Assembly (NCBI GenBank): GCA_012515515.1
Contig: JAAYYE010000013.1
Span: forward strand, 6,118 to 70,117
Reading direction: 5' to 3'
DNA length: 64,000 nt
DNA from: Minisyncoccota bacterium
Lineage (GTDB): Bacteria; Patescibacteria; Microgenomatia; UBA1400; PJMF01
The notes under the pieces were generated by a model that was not told the DNA's origin, ran no database searches, and saw only the letters and a program-made list of their open reading frames with translations. Of this stretch, positions 1-8,522 are shown piece by piece. Numbering within the stretch: the first letter of the stretch is position 1; the number at the start of each line of letters is the position of its first letter. A program made the position numbers and the translations under genes.

Positions 1-16
1 TTTCGAGCTTTTTTAC

Positions 17-48
17 TTGTCTAACCCAGATGAGTTAGACAGTTTTTT
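17..48 (+). terminator. Intrinsic terminator of an upstream gene
   Basis: TTGTCTAAC (17-25) pairs with GTTAGACAG (34-42) around an 8-nt loop and is followed by a run of six T. This is a classical rho-independent terminator on the + strand, so a + strand transcript probably enters from outside the window. Confidence 0.7.
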
Positions 49-485
49 AGCTTCGTATTTTTTAATCTTATTTAGTCTAGATAAGGACTCGAACCGAAAC
101 AAGCAGCAATTTTTATTCGGGTTTTCATCGATTGAATAAAATATTCACACCAGGCGGAACTACTATATATAGGGGGCTGTTATTTCACTAATTTTCATGC
201 TAAACAAAGCATAATAAAAGTAGTCAAAGCCTATCAGCAGTCAAAAAGGCAGTTTTCATTATCCCCAAAACAATTCACAAAATTGCTAGTTGTGAATTTA
301 CTTAGCAATGTAGTATTATGTGAAGTAGTATTTAAAAATATGGGTTTTAAGGGGGTTGTCTCTTGAGTAAAATAATTTTTTCTTGTTTATTTTGCTCAAA
401 AAAACCAGTTCGGGTTCAAAAAAATGTGGAAAAGTCAAAATTTGTATTTTAAAGCTCAATTTATATTAATGAATTTATTACAATA
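49..485. other. Gene-free region with two hairpins before the PaaX-like gene
   Basis: I see no coding potential here. Two inverted repeats stand out. AATTCACAA (272-280) pairs perfectly with TTGTGAATT (290-298). TTGAGTAAAATAA (363-375) pairs with TTATTTTGCTCAA (387-399) with a single wobble. Neither is followed by a T-run, so they look like operator or RNA structures rather than terminators. Positions 277-311 resemble a stretch at about 7904-7937. Confidence 0.5.
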
Positions 486-1250
486 ATGAAAGAAAATACT
501 CGAAAAATATTGCTATTCTTGTACCCAACTGAGCGATCCTCACCAGATACTCCAGACGAAAAAATTTTACTAAACTTTCAACAGATTAGATTTCTATTAC
601 CTGACTTGTCTTTGACTGGCTTGCAATCATTACTCTTTTATTTAGAAAAAAGAGAATTGCTGATAAAACATTTCTTAAACAACGAAGCCCACTATAGCTT
701 GACTAATTATGGCCAAGAGCAGTTAGAAAGGCAGTTTCCGGCTCTTTCTATTGCGCGACGCAATTGGCAAGGTCGCTGGACAATGATTTTGTTTTTAGAG
801 GCAATCAAAACTGATCAAAATTTTCGTTACTTGCGAGGGTTTTTGCTAAAAAATGGCTGCTTAGCCCTTAATCGTGGGGTGTTTCTTTATCCTGGTCAAT
901 TGAGTGAGTATATTTTAGTCGAGTTGAACAGTCGTTATCGCCAGGCTGTGTTGGTATACGAGTTGGGTGAGTGTATTGTGGGTGACGAGCAAATTACTAT
1001 AGGACAGAAAATTGCCATAAATGACAGTTTAAAAGTTTACTCTGGTATTAGCAAAGAGCTTAACCAACTGATAGACATTATTGGTTCAAGAAAAAAACTA
1101 AACAATCAGCAAAAAGTGGACTTTTATTCGATTTATAATCGGTTCATTAGCTTTTTGGCAGAAGATAGTGGTATCACTGAACACTATTTCCCTCAAGTAG
1201 AAGGAGCATTAATAATCCTCTCAAAGCTACAAAAACTGCTCAAAATATAG
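486..1250 (+). CDS. PaaX-like transcriptional regulator (winged helix plus Cas2-like fold)
   Basis: A 254-residue protein. Residues 1-85 look like a winged-helix domain (hydrophobic helices ending in HYSLTNYGQEQLER). Residues 90-160 carry the PaaX/Cas2-like core, with W-x-G-R-W-T (about 94-99) followed by FLEAIKTDQNFRYLRGFLLKNG cut short here as FLEAIKTDQ...RGFLLKNG and then a strand RGVFLYPG. In the PaaX family this arrangement forms a ferredoxin-like dimer domain fused to an N-terminal DNA-binding domain. It stands alone, so its target genes cannot be read from context; the inverted repeats upstream could be its own operator. A standalone Cas2 is unlikely because no CRISPR or Cas1 is nearby and a wHTH precedes the fold. 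Confidence 0.65.
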   Translation: MKENTRKILLFLYPTERSSPDTPDEKILLNFQQIRFLLPDLSLTGLQSLLFYLEKRELLIKHFLNNEAHYSLTNYGQEQLERQFPALSIARRNWQGRWTMILFLEAIKTDQNFRYLRGFLLKNGCLALNRGVFLYPGQLSEYILVELNSRYRQAVLVYELGECIVGDEQITIGQKIAINDSLKVYSGISKELNQLIDIIGSRKKLNNQQKVDFYSIYNRFISFLAEDSGITEHYFPQVEGALIILSKLQKLLKI

Positions 1251-1755
1251 GATTTTGGGTTGTCTTCGTTTTAATTCCTAAAGTTTCGCCTGGCTTTTGC
1301 CTGGTTAATTTAAAGAAAAATTGCCCTTGTACAGCCATTTATTTGCCAAATTTCGCAAATATTTTGGGTATAAAATATTGTCTTTCAGCAATTTGGGTAG
1401 TAGTAAGCGAACTAATTACCCAAAGCAGATTGATTGTTTAGGATATATTTATATTACCGAAACTAGGTTTTGCGGTAATCCTTATACTTGATTATGCGGT
1501 AATAATGCTTTAAATATGCTTGAATATCTCTTTGCTTAATTATTATATTCTTTCGTGATAACTTTGCTTAATTCTTGGTTTTTTGTCCTTAGTTTTGGGT
1601 GTTTTTTTTCGATTATTTTAATTATCTGGTTTTTTGGCTTCGGTATATTTTTGCTTCAATTGTTTTTATTATATTTTCTATTTTTTACTAGTTTTTAAAT
1701 ATCTTATGGGATTTTAGCGTGAACTCTTTCTTAATGTCTTTATTTAAGTTAAAAT
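1251..1755. other. Gene-free T-rich region with hairpins before leuS
   Basis: No convincing gene. A 10-bp stem TTTGGGTAGT (1392-1401) / ATTACCCAAA (1415-1424) encloses 13 nt. A second stem ATTACCG (1453-1459) / CGGTAAT (1473-1479) has inner AAAC/GTTT pairing. GCGGTAAT recurs at 1496-1503, so the ATTACCG arm could pair with either copy. Neither hairpin has a T-run after it, and no T-box consensus is visible. The 3' half is simply T-rich. Confidence 0.45.
1750..1755 (+). promoter_or_regulatory. -10 box of leuS (leaderless start)
   Basis: TAAAAT lies immediately before the first in-frame ATG (1756) and 6 nt before the second ATG (1762). With transcription starting about 6-7 nt after the -10, only the second ATG can be on the mRNA, at its very 5' end. 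Confidence 0.45.
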
Positions 1756-1761
1756 ATGTTT

Positions 1762-4611
1762 ATGTCAAATGTTTTTTATGATCATCAAGCGATTGAAGAA
1801 AAGTGCTTGAGTTATTGGGACGAATTAGCTTTGTTTCAGGATGTCAATCTAGATTTAACGCCAAGTGACTTAGCTAAAAAAAGTTTTTTACTGTTTGCCT
1901 TCGTTTATCCTAGTGGGTCTGGTTTACATGTTGGCCATATTGAATCTAAAACCGCCCTTGATATTTTGGCTCGTTTTCAACGGATGAAGGGTCAGCAAGT
2001 TTATTTTCCAGTTGGCTGGGATGCTTTTGGTTTACCTGCAGAGAATTATGCGATCAAAACCGGCATTCATCCAAGTCAGACGACTAAGACAGCCATCGAC
2101 ACTTTTCGCCAGCAAATCAAGCGTTTAGCGATCTCTTATGATTTTGCCAACGAGCTGGCTACTAATGATCCAGATTATTATCGCTGGACACAGTGGCTAT
2201 TTTTGCAGCTACATCAAAAGGGATTAGCTTATCAGAAGCAGGGTCGAGTCAATTGGTGTCCAAGTTGTCAAACAGTCTTGGCCAATGAGCAAGTAGTTAA
2301 TGGCTTGTGTGAACGTTGTGGGAGTGAAGTTGTCCAGAAAGATCTCAAACAATGGTATTTTAAGATTAAGGCTTATCAAGATGAGCTGATCAGTGGTCTT
2401 GATGGTTTAGACTGGCCGACTGCCACCAAACAACAGCAGCTCAATTGGATAGGCCGACACGAGGGCGTTAATATTACTTATCCAGTTTATGCTTATCCAG
2501 ATGATGGGAAGAGTTTGGCTGATGGGGGAAATAGTTTGGCCAATGAGGGAAATGACTCGGCTGAAGAGGGGAGTAGCCTGGCTGAAGAGCAGCTTAATCA
2601 GGGTGAGGACACAGGAGCCAGTCGGGCGGGTGAGATTACCTGTTTTTCCAGCCGGCCAGATACTAATTTTGGCGCAACTTTTGTGGTCTTGGCGCCCGAG
2701 CATGCTTTGGCCAAGCAAATTGCAGAAAAAAATGAGCTAGTGGCGGAATACTTGGCTAAGGCAGAGAAAAAAACGGAGCTCGAGCGCCAACAAGAAGGCA
2801 AGCAGAAAAGTGGTGTTTTTACTGGTTTTTATGCTTTTAATCCTTTAAGCAAACGACGAATGCCAATTTGGGTGGCTGATTTTGTCTTAGCTAATTATGG
2901 CACTGGCGCGGTAGTTGGCGTGCCAGCCCATGACAAACGAGATTTCGAATTTGTAGAATTTGCCAATCGGCAAAATCCTCGAGAACCCTTGTCGGTGATT
3001 CGTGTAGTGAGTGGCCCAGATGGCAATCAGGACGAGATTACTCAAGTTGAGCAAGTTTACAGTGGGGAAGGCCAATTAATGAATTCAGCTTTTCTCAACG
3101 ATTTAAGCGTGCCAGAAGCGATTGAGACAATGATCGATTATCTCGAGGAAAAAGGCTATGGCCAGCGCACAGTAAATTATCAATTACGAGACTGGTTAAT
3201 TTCTCGACAACGCTATTGGGGAACACCGATTCCCATTGTTTATGATCCAGAGGGCAATGCTCATCTGGTTAAAGAAGAACATTTGCCTTGGACTTTGCCA
3301 GACGATGTTGATTTTAAACCGACTGGTGAATCGCCCCTTAAATCTTCAAAAGAATTTCAAGAACGGGTGGAACGCCTATATGGCAAAGGCTGGACTCCTG
3401 AGTATGACACCATGGACACTTTTGTTGATTCGAGTTGGTATTTTTTGCGCTACTGCGACAGTCACAATCAGCAAGCTTTTGCTGATCCCCAGCGTTTGGA
3501 ACAGTGGTTGCCGATTGATCTTTATTTAATTGGTCCAGAGCACATTGTTTTGCACTTACTTTATTCGCGCTTCTTTACTAAATTCTTGCGAGATGAAGGC
3601 CATTTAAAAATTAGCGAGCCTTTTGCCAAAATGCGTCACCAGGGCATGATTTTAGGCCCTGATGGTCAAAAAATGAGTAAGAGTAAGGGTAATGTGATTA
3701 ATCCAGACCAAATAGTCGATCAGTATGGGGCTGATACGCTGCGGATTTATGAAATGTTTATAGGGCCACTTGAAGCTGATAAGCCTTGGGATGATCGAGC
3801 AGTTGCTGGAGTGGCTCGTTTTTTGCGTAAGTTATATCGTTTGGCAGTTGAGGAAATAGAGCTAATTGCTGAATTATGGCCAGTGCTGGATGAAGAAAAT
3901 AATGGCAATGGCCAAGCTGGAGGAAATAACCAAGCTGAGCTGAGCAGCCCTGAATTTGTGGGGAGAAAAGCCTTAGTGCAAAAATTGCAGCAAACGATTA
4001 AAAAACTCAGCGAGGATTTGCCTAAGTTGAAATTTAATACAGCCATTGCCTCCTTAATGGAATTCAACAATGTTTGGGAAAAAGCGAGTTTATCGAGGAA
4101 TAGGCTTAAGACCTTGTCAGAAGAGAATGCTTCATCGAAAAGCACTTTCCACACCCCCTACCTATTGTTAAGTGCAGAGGAATTACTAAAATTAATAGCC
4201 ATATTAGCCCCACTAGCGCCATTTTTAAGTGAGGAGCTATATGGACAAGCCAAGTATGCCTGGCAGAATCTAGCCGATCAGACTCTTGGAGAAATCAAGT
4301 GTGAAACAGGAGAAGCGCGAGCGCGCCGGCAAGCACTGGAAAGCCTGGAGTTTGCTGCCTCAATTCATTTGACGACTTGGCCGACTTATGATCCCGCGCT
4401 CGCGCAAAGTGAGCAAATCACGCTGGCAGTGCAGGTCAACGGCAAAGTTCGCGCAGAATTAAAGCTTGATTATGACTTGATCAACGATCAGGCCACAGTT
4501 CTAACTCAAGCCAAGGCTTTGCCGGCTTTAGAAAAATGGTTGCTGGGCCAGCAAATTATCAAAGAAATCTATGTTCCAGGTAAAATTGTGAATTTGGTGC
4601 TGGCTGCTTAA
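1762..4611 (+). CDS. leuS: Leucyl-tRNA synthetase
   Basis: Class I aminoacyl-tRNA synthetase charging tRNA-Leu in the cytoplasm. Numbered from the alternative ATG at 1756, the HIGH motif is H58-V-G-H61 and the KMSKS loop is K639-M-S-K-S643. A zinc-knuckle domain with four Cys (CPSC...CERC) lies near residues 170-195. The CP1 editing domain has TCFSSRPDTNFGATF and GTGAVVGVPAHDKRDFEF, including the conserved Asp. The C-terminal tRNA-binding domain ends VNGKVRAEL...GKIVNLVL. An acidic repeat of four 7-residue units (about residues 249-285) interrupts the start of the editing domain, and a Gly/Asn-rich insert sits near 715-730. I chose the ATG at 1762 because a TAAAAT box ends at 1755. The usual length is about 800-870 residues, so these inserts explain the 949. 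Confidence 0.97.
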   Translation: MSNVFYDHQAIEEKCLSYWDELALFQDVNLDLTPSDLAKKSFLLFAFVYPSGSGLHVGHIESKTALDILARFQRMKGQQVYFPVGWDAFGLPAENYAIKTGIHPSQTTKTAIDTFRQQIKRLAISYDFANELATNDPDYYRWTQWLFLQLHQKGLAYQKQGRVNWCPSCQTVLANEQVVNGLCERCGSEVVQKDLKQWYFKIKAYQDELISGLDGLDWPTATKQQQLNWIGRHEGVNITYPVYAYPDDGKSLADGGNSLANEGNDSAEEGSSLAEEQLNQGEDTGASRAGEITCFSSRPDTNFGATFVVLAPEHALAKQIAEKNELVAEYLAKAEKKTELERQQEGKQKSGVFTGFYAFNPLSKRRMPIWVADFVLANYGTGAVVGVPAHDKRDFEFVEFANRQNPREPLSVIRVVSGPDGNQDEITQVEQVYSGEGQLMNSAFLNDLSVPEAIETMIDYLEEKGYGQRTVNYQLRDWLISRQRYWGTPIPIVYDPEGNAHLVKEEHLPWTLPDDVDFKPTGESPLKSSKEFQERVERLYGKGWTPEYDTMDTFVDSSWYFLRYCDSHNQQAFADPQRLEQWLPIDLYLIGPEHIVLHLLYSRFFTKFLRDEGHLKISEPFAKMRHQGMILGPDGQKMSKSKGNVINPDQIVDQYGADTLRIYEMFIGPLEADKPWDDRAVAGVARFLRKLYRLAVEEIELIAELWPVLDEENNGNGQAGGNNQAELSSPEFVGRKALVQKLQQTIKKLSEDLPKLKFNTAIASLMEFNNVWEKASLSRNRLKTLSEENASSKSTFHTPYLLLSAEELLKLIAILAPLAPFLSEELYGQAKYAWQNLADQTLGEIKCETGEARARRQALESLEFAASIHLTTWPTYDPALAQSEQITLAVQVNGKVRAELKLDYDLINDQATVLTQAKALPALEKWLLGQQIIKEIYVPGKIVNLVLAA

Positions 4612-4723
4612 TTGCTTGGCTAATTTTTAATTTGTGCTCGCTTTTCGCTTTTCGCTTACTGCTTTTTTGCTTTGCTCCTTGTCATTTGTTTGTCATTTTC
4701 GCCTTGTATCATTATTTTAATCA

Positions 4724-5392
4724 ATGAAGCCAAAACATTTTCCTAAACGTCTTTTTTACTTAATATTTCGTTTTTTACCTGCTTGCCTGATAATTGCTGC
4801 CATGATCATCATTAAGCCGGCTTTAGAGTCTTTGCGCGCTTCGGCAGAGAGTTTGGAGTGTTACTGTCCCAGTTGTCCAGAAAACTTATTGCCTGAGTCA
4901 GGATTACAAGCTTTGGGCCAGATTAAAGCAGAAATTGCGGGAGCGGTCAAAAAACCCGGTGTTTATGAACTAACTTTAGGGCAAAGGCGCGCCGATTTGC
5001 TGTCAGCGGCTGGCGGTCTAGATCCAGAAGCTTCTTTAGTACATATGGTCAAGAGTTTTAATTTGAGCACGGTAGTTGCCGATGGCGAAAAAATTTATAT
5101 TCCTTATGCCTGGGAAGAGCAATGGCAGTTGCAAGCGATCAATAATACGGAGGATTCATCTAGTGGGCTTAGTAATAGCACAACAAGTCAGGACAATAAC
5201 GAGTCTGCAAGTGCTTTAATCTCGATTAATTCAGCTAGTACAAAAGAACTGCAAACCTTGCCAGAAATAGGGGAAAAGCGGGCCCAAGATATTATCGACA
5301 ACCGACCTTACGCCAGTCTTAATGACTTGCTAAATAAAAAAATAATTAGTCAAAAAATTTACGAGACAATTGAAAAGTTAATTAGTTTGTAA
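4724..5392 (+). CDS. comEA: ComEA-like DNA-uptake protein (SLBB + helix-hairpin-helix)
   Basis: A 222-residue protein with an N-terminal membrane anchor (about residues 10-31), a short Cys-containing linker (CYCPSCP), an SLBB domain (about 69-128, IAGAVKKPGVYEL), a Ser/Thr/Asn-rich spacer and a C-terminal helix-hairpin-helix domain (about 167-220, INSASTKELQTLPEIGEKRA). This is the standard ComEA layout: an extracytoplasmic dsDNA receptor that hands DNA to the ComEC channel. It precedes the two comEC-derived genes, which supports the call. The GC-poor gap to the next gene (148 bp) holds a small hairpin but no terminator. Confidence 0.9.
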   Translation: MKPKHFPKRLFYLIFRFLPACLIIAAMIIIKPALESLRASAESLECYCPSCPENLLPESGLQALGQIKAEIAGAVKKPGVYELTLGQRRADLLSAAGGLDPEASLVHMVKSFNLSTVVADGEKIYIPYAWEEQWQLQAINNTEDSSSGLSNSTTSQDNNESASALISINSASTKELQTLPEIGEKRAQDIIDNRPYASLNDLLNKKIISQKIYETIEKLISL

Positions 5393-5540
5393 AATATTAT
5401 AAGATTCTCGATGCCTAAAAGGCAGCAAAAACGAGTAGTCTTGTTGCTAATAAATCAGCAAAAATACGACATAAAACAAGAAAAATCTTTAAATTTTAAA
5501 AAGTTTTAAGCAACTAGCACATTTTGCATCAATACTAGGC

Positions 5541-6905
5541 ATGACTTATAAAGAAATACATAAAATAAAAAGAAATCTTTTGATATTTTTAATTATATTG
5601 ATATTAATGCAAAATTTTAAGTTAATATTAAACACCCGAAACAAGCCATTTTTCCCGATAATAATCCAAAAAAAAAGAGAATATTCGCAAAATAAGTCGA
5701 AAAACGAAAATATAGCGAAAAGTGCTATTGATGCAGGCGAGTGTATTGGGGATTTAGCGTCTTTTCTAGGCGTTTTACCTCGAGCTAGAGAGTATTACAA
5801 ACATATACAAAACATATCAGCTAGCAAGGTAAATGTTCAAGTGTTAGAGATTGCTGGGAGTGTAAAAAGCTTTATGAATGGCTTAAAAGTCTTAGTCTCT
5901 CTTCTTATCAATTCGTTAAAGTATCGGTTTTTTATCTTTAAAAATTTTGCTGTAATTATGCGGGAAAAGCTTATCTGGCTACTTGAGGAGAATTTCTCTT
6001 CTCGAGAAGCTACTCTGGGCAAAGCTTTTGTCTTCGCTGACCTGTCTAGTGCTCCCGAGAGCATCTATCATTCTTTTAAAGTTATAGGGATATTGCACTT
6101 AGTTGCCGCTTCTAGTGCTAATATATACCTAATTTTGGATTTTTTCCAGCCCCTATTTTTTCCACTTGAGTATTTATTTGGTCAAAAGTGCCTTTGTTTT
6201 GCTAAAATAGTTTTGGTCATTGCTTATTTTATCTTGATAAATGGGCATTTTAATCTTATTGACTCCAGTCCTTCAATACTAAGAGCTTCGCTTTCCGTTA
6301 TTTTAATTCTTGCTGCCGCTTCTTTCTTCAATTTAGCTTTTAATCGGCTCAATGTCTTATTGCTGGTTGGCATATTATGCCTACTCATCAATCCTTTATA
6401 TATACAATCCTTAGGCTTTCAATTAAGTTTTTTAGCGAGTTACATCATTCTTTTTTACTGGCCATTTGTGCAGAAAAAGCTTGGCAAATCAAACATTATT
6501 CTAAATAGTTTAATCCAAATTCTGATGTGGCCGCTCTTACTTTTTTATTTTGCTGATATTAATTTAATTGCTATACCAGCTAATATTATAGTTACACCTC
6601 TGGTAGAGTTTTTAACGGTCTTATATTTTTTATTTATTTTTCTTAAAAACCTTCGTTTGGCTTTTTTGCCTGATTTTATTGGTAGTTTGATATACAAAGC
6701 GTGTAATATATTTTTTCAATTATTAGCTAATCTAGAGAAATTGCCGGCTAAGGCCATTCAAATTAATGACAATAAATACTGGATAATTAGCTCTTTATTC
6801 CTTATTCACTTAGTCTTAATGTACTTGATCTTACGTGATAAAAAATTAACCAATCAAAAAAACAAATATAGGATATTCGCTAAATGGAGCAATTGGCAGG
6901 CCTAA
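5541..6905 (+). CDS. comEC: ComEC/Rec2 membrane channel half (competence domain)
   Basis: A 454-residue polytopic membrane protein. After one N-terminal helix (about residues 12-28) and a soluble, degenerate region comes the ComEC competence domain with roughly eight helices. The conserved helix IGILHLVAASSANIYLILD (His186) corresponds to the H-x-x-A-x-S-G-x-H/N motif of ComEC. PSILRASLSVILIL and LNVLLLVGILCLLINP follow as in the family. It should form the pore that carries single-stranded DNA into the cytoplasm. The metallo-beta-lactamase part found at the C-terminus of most ComEC proteins is absent and is encoded by the next gene, one base downstream. The N-terminal OB/DUF4131 part is shortened. 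Confidence 0.85.
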   Translation: MTYKEIHKIKRNLLIFLIILILMQNFKLILNTRNKPFFPIIIQKKREYSQNKSKNENIAKSAIDAGECIGDLASFLGVLPRAREYYKHIQNISASKVNVQVLEIAGSVKSFMNGLKVLVSLLINSLKYRFFIFKNFAVIMREKLIWLLEENFSSREATLGKAFVFADLSSAPESIYHSFKVIGILHLVAASSANIYLILDFFQPLFFPLEYLFGQKCLCFAKIVLVIAYFILINGHFNLIDSSPSILRASLSVILILAAASFFNLAFNRLNVLLLVGILCLLINPLYIQSLGFQLSFLASYIILFYWPFVQKKLGKSNIILNSLIQILMWPLLLFYFADINLIAIPANIIVTPLVEFLTVLYFLFIFLKNLRLAFLPDFIGSLIYKACNIFFQLLANLEKLPAKAIQINDNKYWIISSLFLIHLVLMYLILRDKKLTNQKNKYRIFAKWSNWQA

Positions 6906-6906
6906 T

Positions 6907-7884
6907 ATGAAAAAATCATTAGTTTTTCTTCTTTTTATCTATTTTGCCTGGCAATTTCTTGTAAAAATGCCTGATAAATCAGCCTATTTAATTGTATGTG
7001 ATGTTGGACAGGGTGATGCGATTTTAATTCAGCAGGGTTTTTTTCAAGTCCTAATTGATACTGGCCCAGACGAGTCGGTGACCAGCTGTTTAGAGAAACA
7101 TCTGCCTTTTACTGATAAAAAGATTGATATATTAGTTTTAACCCATTATGATAGCGATCATATTGGCGGTTTTGCAGCTATTGCGAAGCAGTACCAATTT
7201 GCCAACATTTTTGCTCCCCTAAGTGATTATAAAGAAAGTGAGGTTTTTCTCGAGTTAAATGAGCTATTTTCGCAGATGATAATGAATGGAACTAGGGTGA
7301 AACAGCCGATTTTGGGGCAACAAATAGCTTATCGGGATTCTAGCCTGGAAGATTCAGCTCCCAGCATCTTGTTGACTTTTCTAACTCCCGCTTTTCTCGA
7401 GTATGACTTTTTAGAAAATATCAATTTTTTCCAGGAGGAATCCAGGCTACCCGAAACCCTCTTATCGGCCGATAATCCGAAAAACTTGGCCAATTCTTCA
7501 AGTACAGAAAGCACAAATGACCGATCTATCGCACTATTAATGGAATATGGGCAGTTGCGGGTTTTCTTGCCTGGTGACCTTGAGGAGGGCGGAGAACTTA
7601 GCATTCTGCACTCGGCTCTGATAGATCGAGTAGACATCCTAAAAGTAGCGCATCATGGGTCAAAAACATCGAGTAGTGAGCTGTTTTTGTCTCAAGTACT
7701 ACCCGAAATGGCTATAATTTCTGTGGGTAAAAAAAATAAGTTTAATCATCCCTCACCAGAGGTTTTAGCCAATTTTCAAGCTATTTCTAGCCAAATTGTG
7801 CGTACCGACCAAAATGGGGAGGTCAAAATCAAATTATTTAAGGATCATTTCTGTTTTTTAAACAAAAAGAACAACTTTCTGTAA
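6907..7884 (+). CDS. ComEC-type metallo-beta-lactamase domain protein
   Basis: A 325-residue protein with an N-terminal membrane helix (about 3-18) and a metallo-beta-lactamase fold. It has DVGQGDAILIQ and LIDTGPD at the start, the metal-binding H80-x-D82-x-D84-H85 (THYDSDHIGGF), FLPGDLE, and the A-H249-H250-G-S signature. DVGQGDA and AHHGS are typical of the C-terminal domain of ComEC, which probably degrades the non-transported strand. The start codon follows the stop of the channel gene by one base, so the two are translationally coupled and together equal one ComEC. This looks like fission of a normally fused protein. Confidence 0.88.
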   Translation: MKKSLVFLLFIYFAWQFLVKMPDKSAYLIVCDVGQGDAILIQQGFFQVLIDTGPDESVTSCLEKHLPFTDKKIDILVLTHYDSDHIGGFAAIAKQYQFANIFAPLSDYKESEVFLELNELFSQMIMNGTRVKQPILGQQIAYRDSSLEDSAPSILLTFLTPAFLEYDFLENINFFQEESRLPETLLSADNPKNLANSSSTESTNDRSIALLMEYGQLRVFLPGDLEEGGELSILHSALIDRVDILKVAHHGSKTSSSELFLSQVLPEMAIISVGKKNKFNHPSPEVLANFQAISSQIVRTDQNGEVKIKLFKDHFCFLNKKNNFL

Positions 7885-8522
7885 GCGGCTCTTTGAGCAA
7901 GTTACAAAATTAACTGTTGTTAACAACTTAGCAATGTGGGCAGAATTGCCAAATTATTACTCACAAAATACTATGCAACAATTTCCAAAAAAATGCAAGT
8001 TTTGTGTTCAATTTAAGAAATTTTATTAAAAAAGCCAAGCAAAAATGTGCTCAATTTTGCTGAGTTTATATAGCTAATTAAGCAAAAACTGAAGCCAATT
8101 AAGCAAAAAAACATAGGCCTTTAATTTTTATTTTTCAAAAAAAAGAATAAAAAATCATTGAAATTTGTAAAAAAATGCTGTTTATTTAAACTCTTAAATT
8201 TGGTCAAAAGTGCTGTTTTGCAAAAAAAAGAGGGAAAATTAAAGAAATTTTACTCTGGAGATCGCAAAAAGCAGCTCAAGCCAGGTACTTGAGGAAAAAT
8301 TTCTTGCCAAAAAAGCGCTAGCTATGACCGAAAAACGTCCGAATTAGTAAAAGCTAGTGTTTTGCTAAAATGACAAAATTGAGTAAATATTTTTTGTCAT
8401 AAAACAAGGACTAATTTCTTGCATTAAAAAAAGGCTAAGAGTAAAAAATATACTCAAAACCATTCGCCTTTTATTAGCCAAATTATAAATTCGCTAATTT
8501 TCATTAATGCTACAATAGGCTT
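7885..8522. other. 638-bp gene-free region with several inverted repeats
   Basis: No ORF worth calling. It contains the 12-bp perfect palindrome GTTGTTAACAAC (7916-7927), the inverted repeat ATGACAAAA (8370-8378) / TTTTGTCAT (8392-8400), and GGCTAA/TTAGCC flanking a GAGTA/TACTC hairpin at about 8430-8480. Read on the - strand, the last one ends in a T-run. The first 40 bp resemble positions 277-311. A small RNA is possible but I cannot name one. Confidence 0.4.
8508..8516 (+). promoter_or_regulatory. Extended -10 promoter of the M16 peptidase gene
   Basis: TGC-TACAAT (8508-8516) ends 6 nt before the ATG at 8523. There is no room for a Shine-Dalgarno sequence, so the mRNA is probably leaderless. 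Confidence 0.6.

Noticed and set aside
90..112. tRNA/tmRNA-like T-loop on the complement (GGTTCGAGTCC)
   Set aside because: The T stem does not pair and no acceptor or anticodon arm can be built around it.
486..1250. Standalone Cas2
   Set aside because: A winged-helix domain precedes the fold and no CRISPR or cas1 is present, so PaaX-like fits better.
1516..1539. Seven-codon ORF with two Leu before leuS as a possible leader peptide
   Set aside because: Only two Leu codons, no terminator between it and leuS, and leuS seems to have its own -10 at 1750.
2407..2718. 103-codon reverse ORF inside leuS
   Set aside because: Mirror of a well-supported gene in the other strand; low-complexity product.
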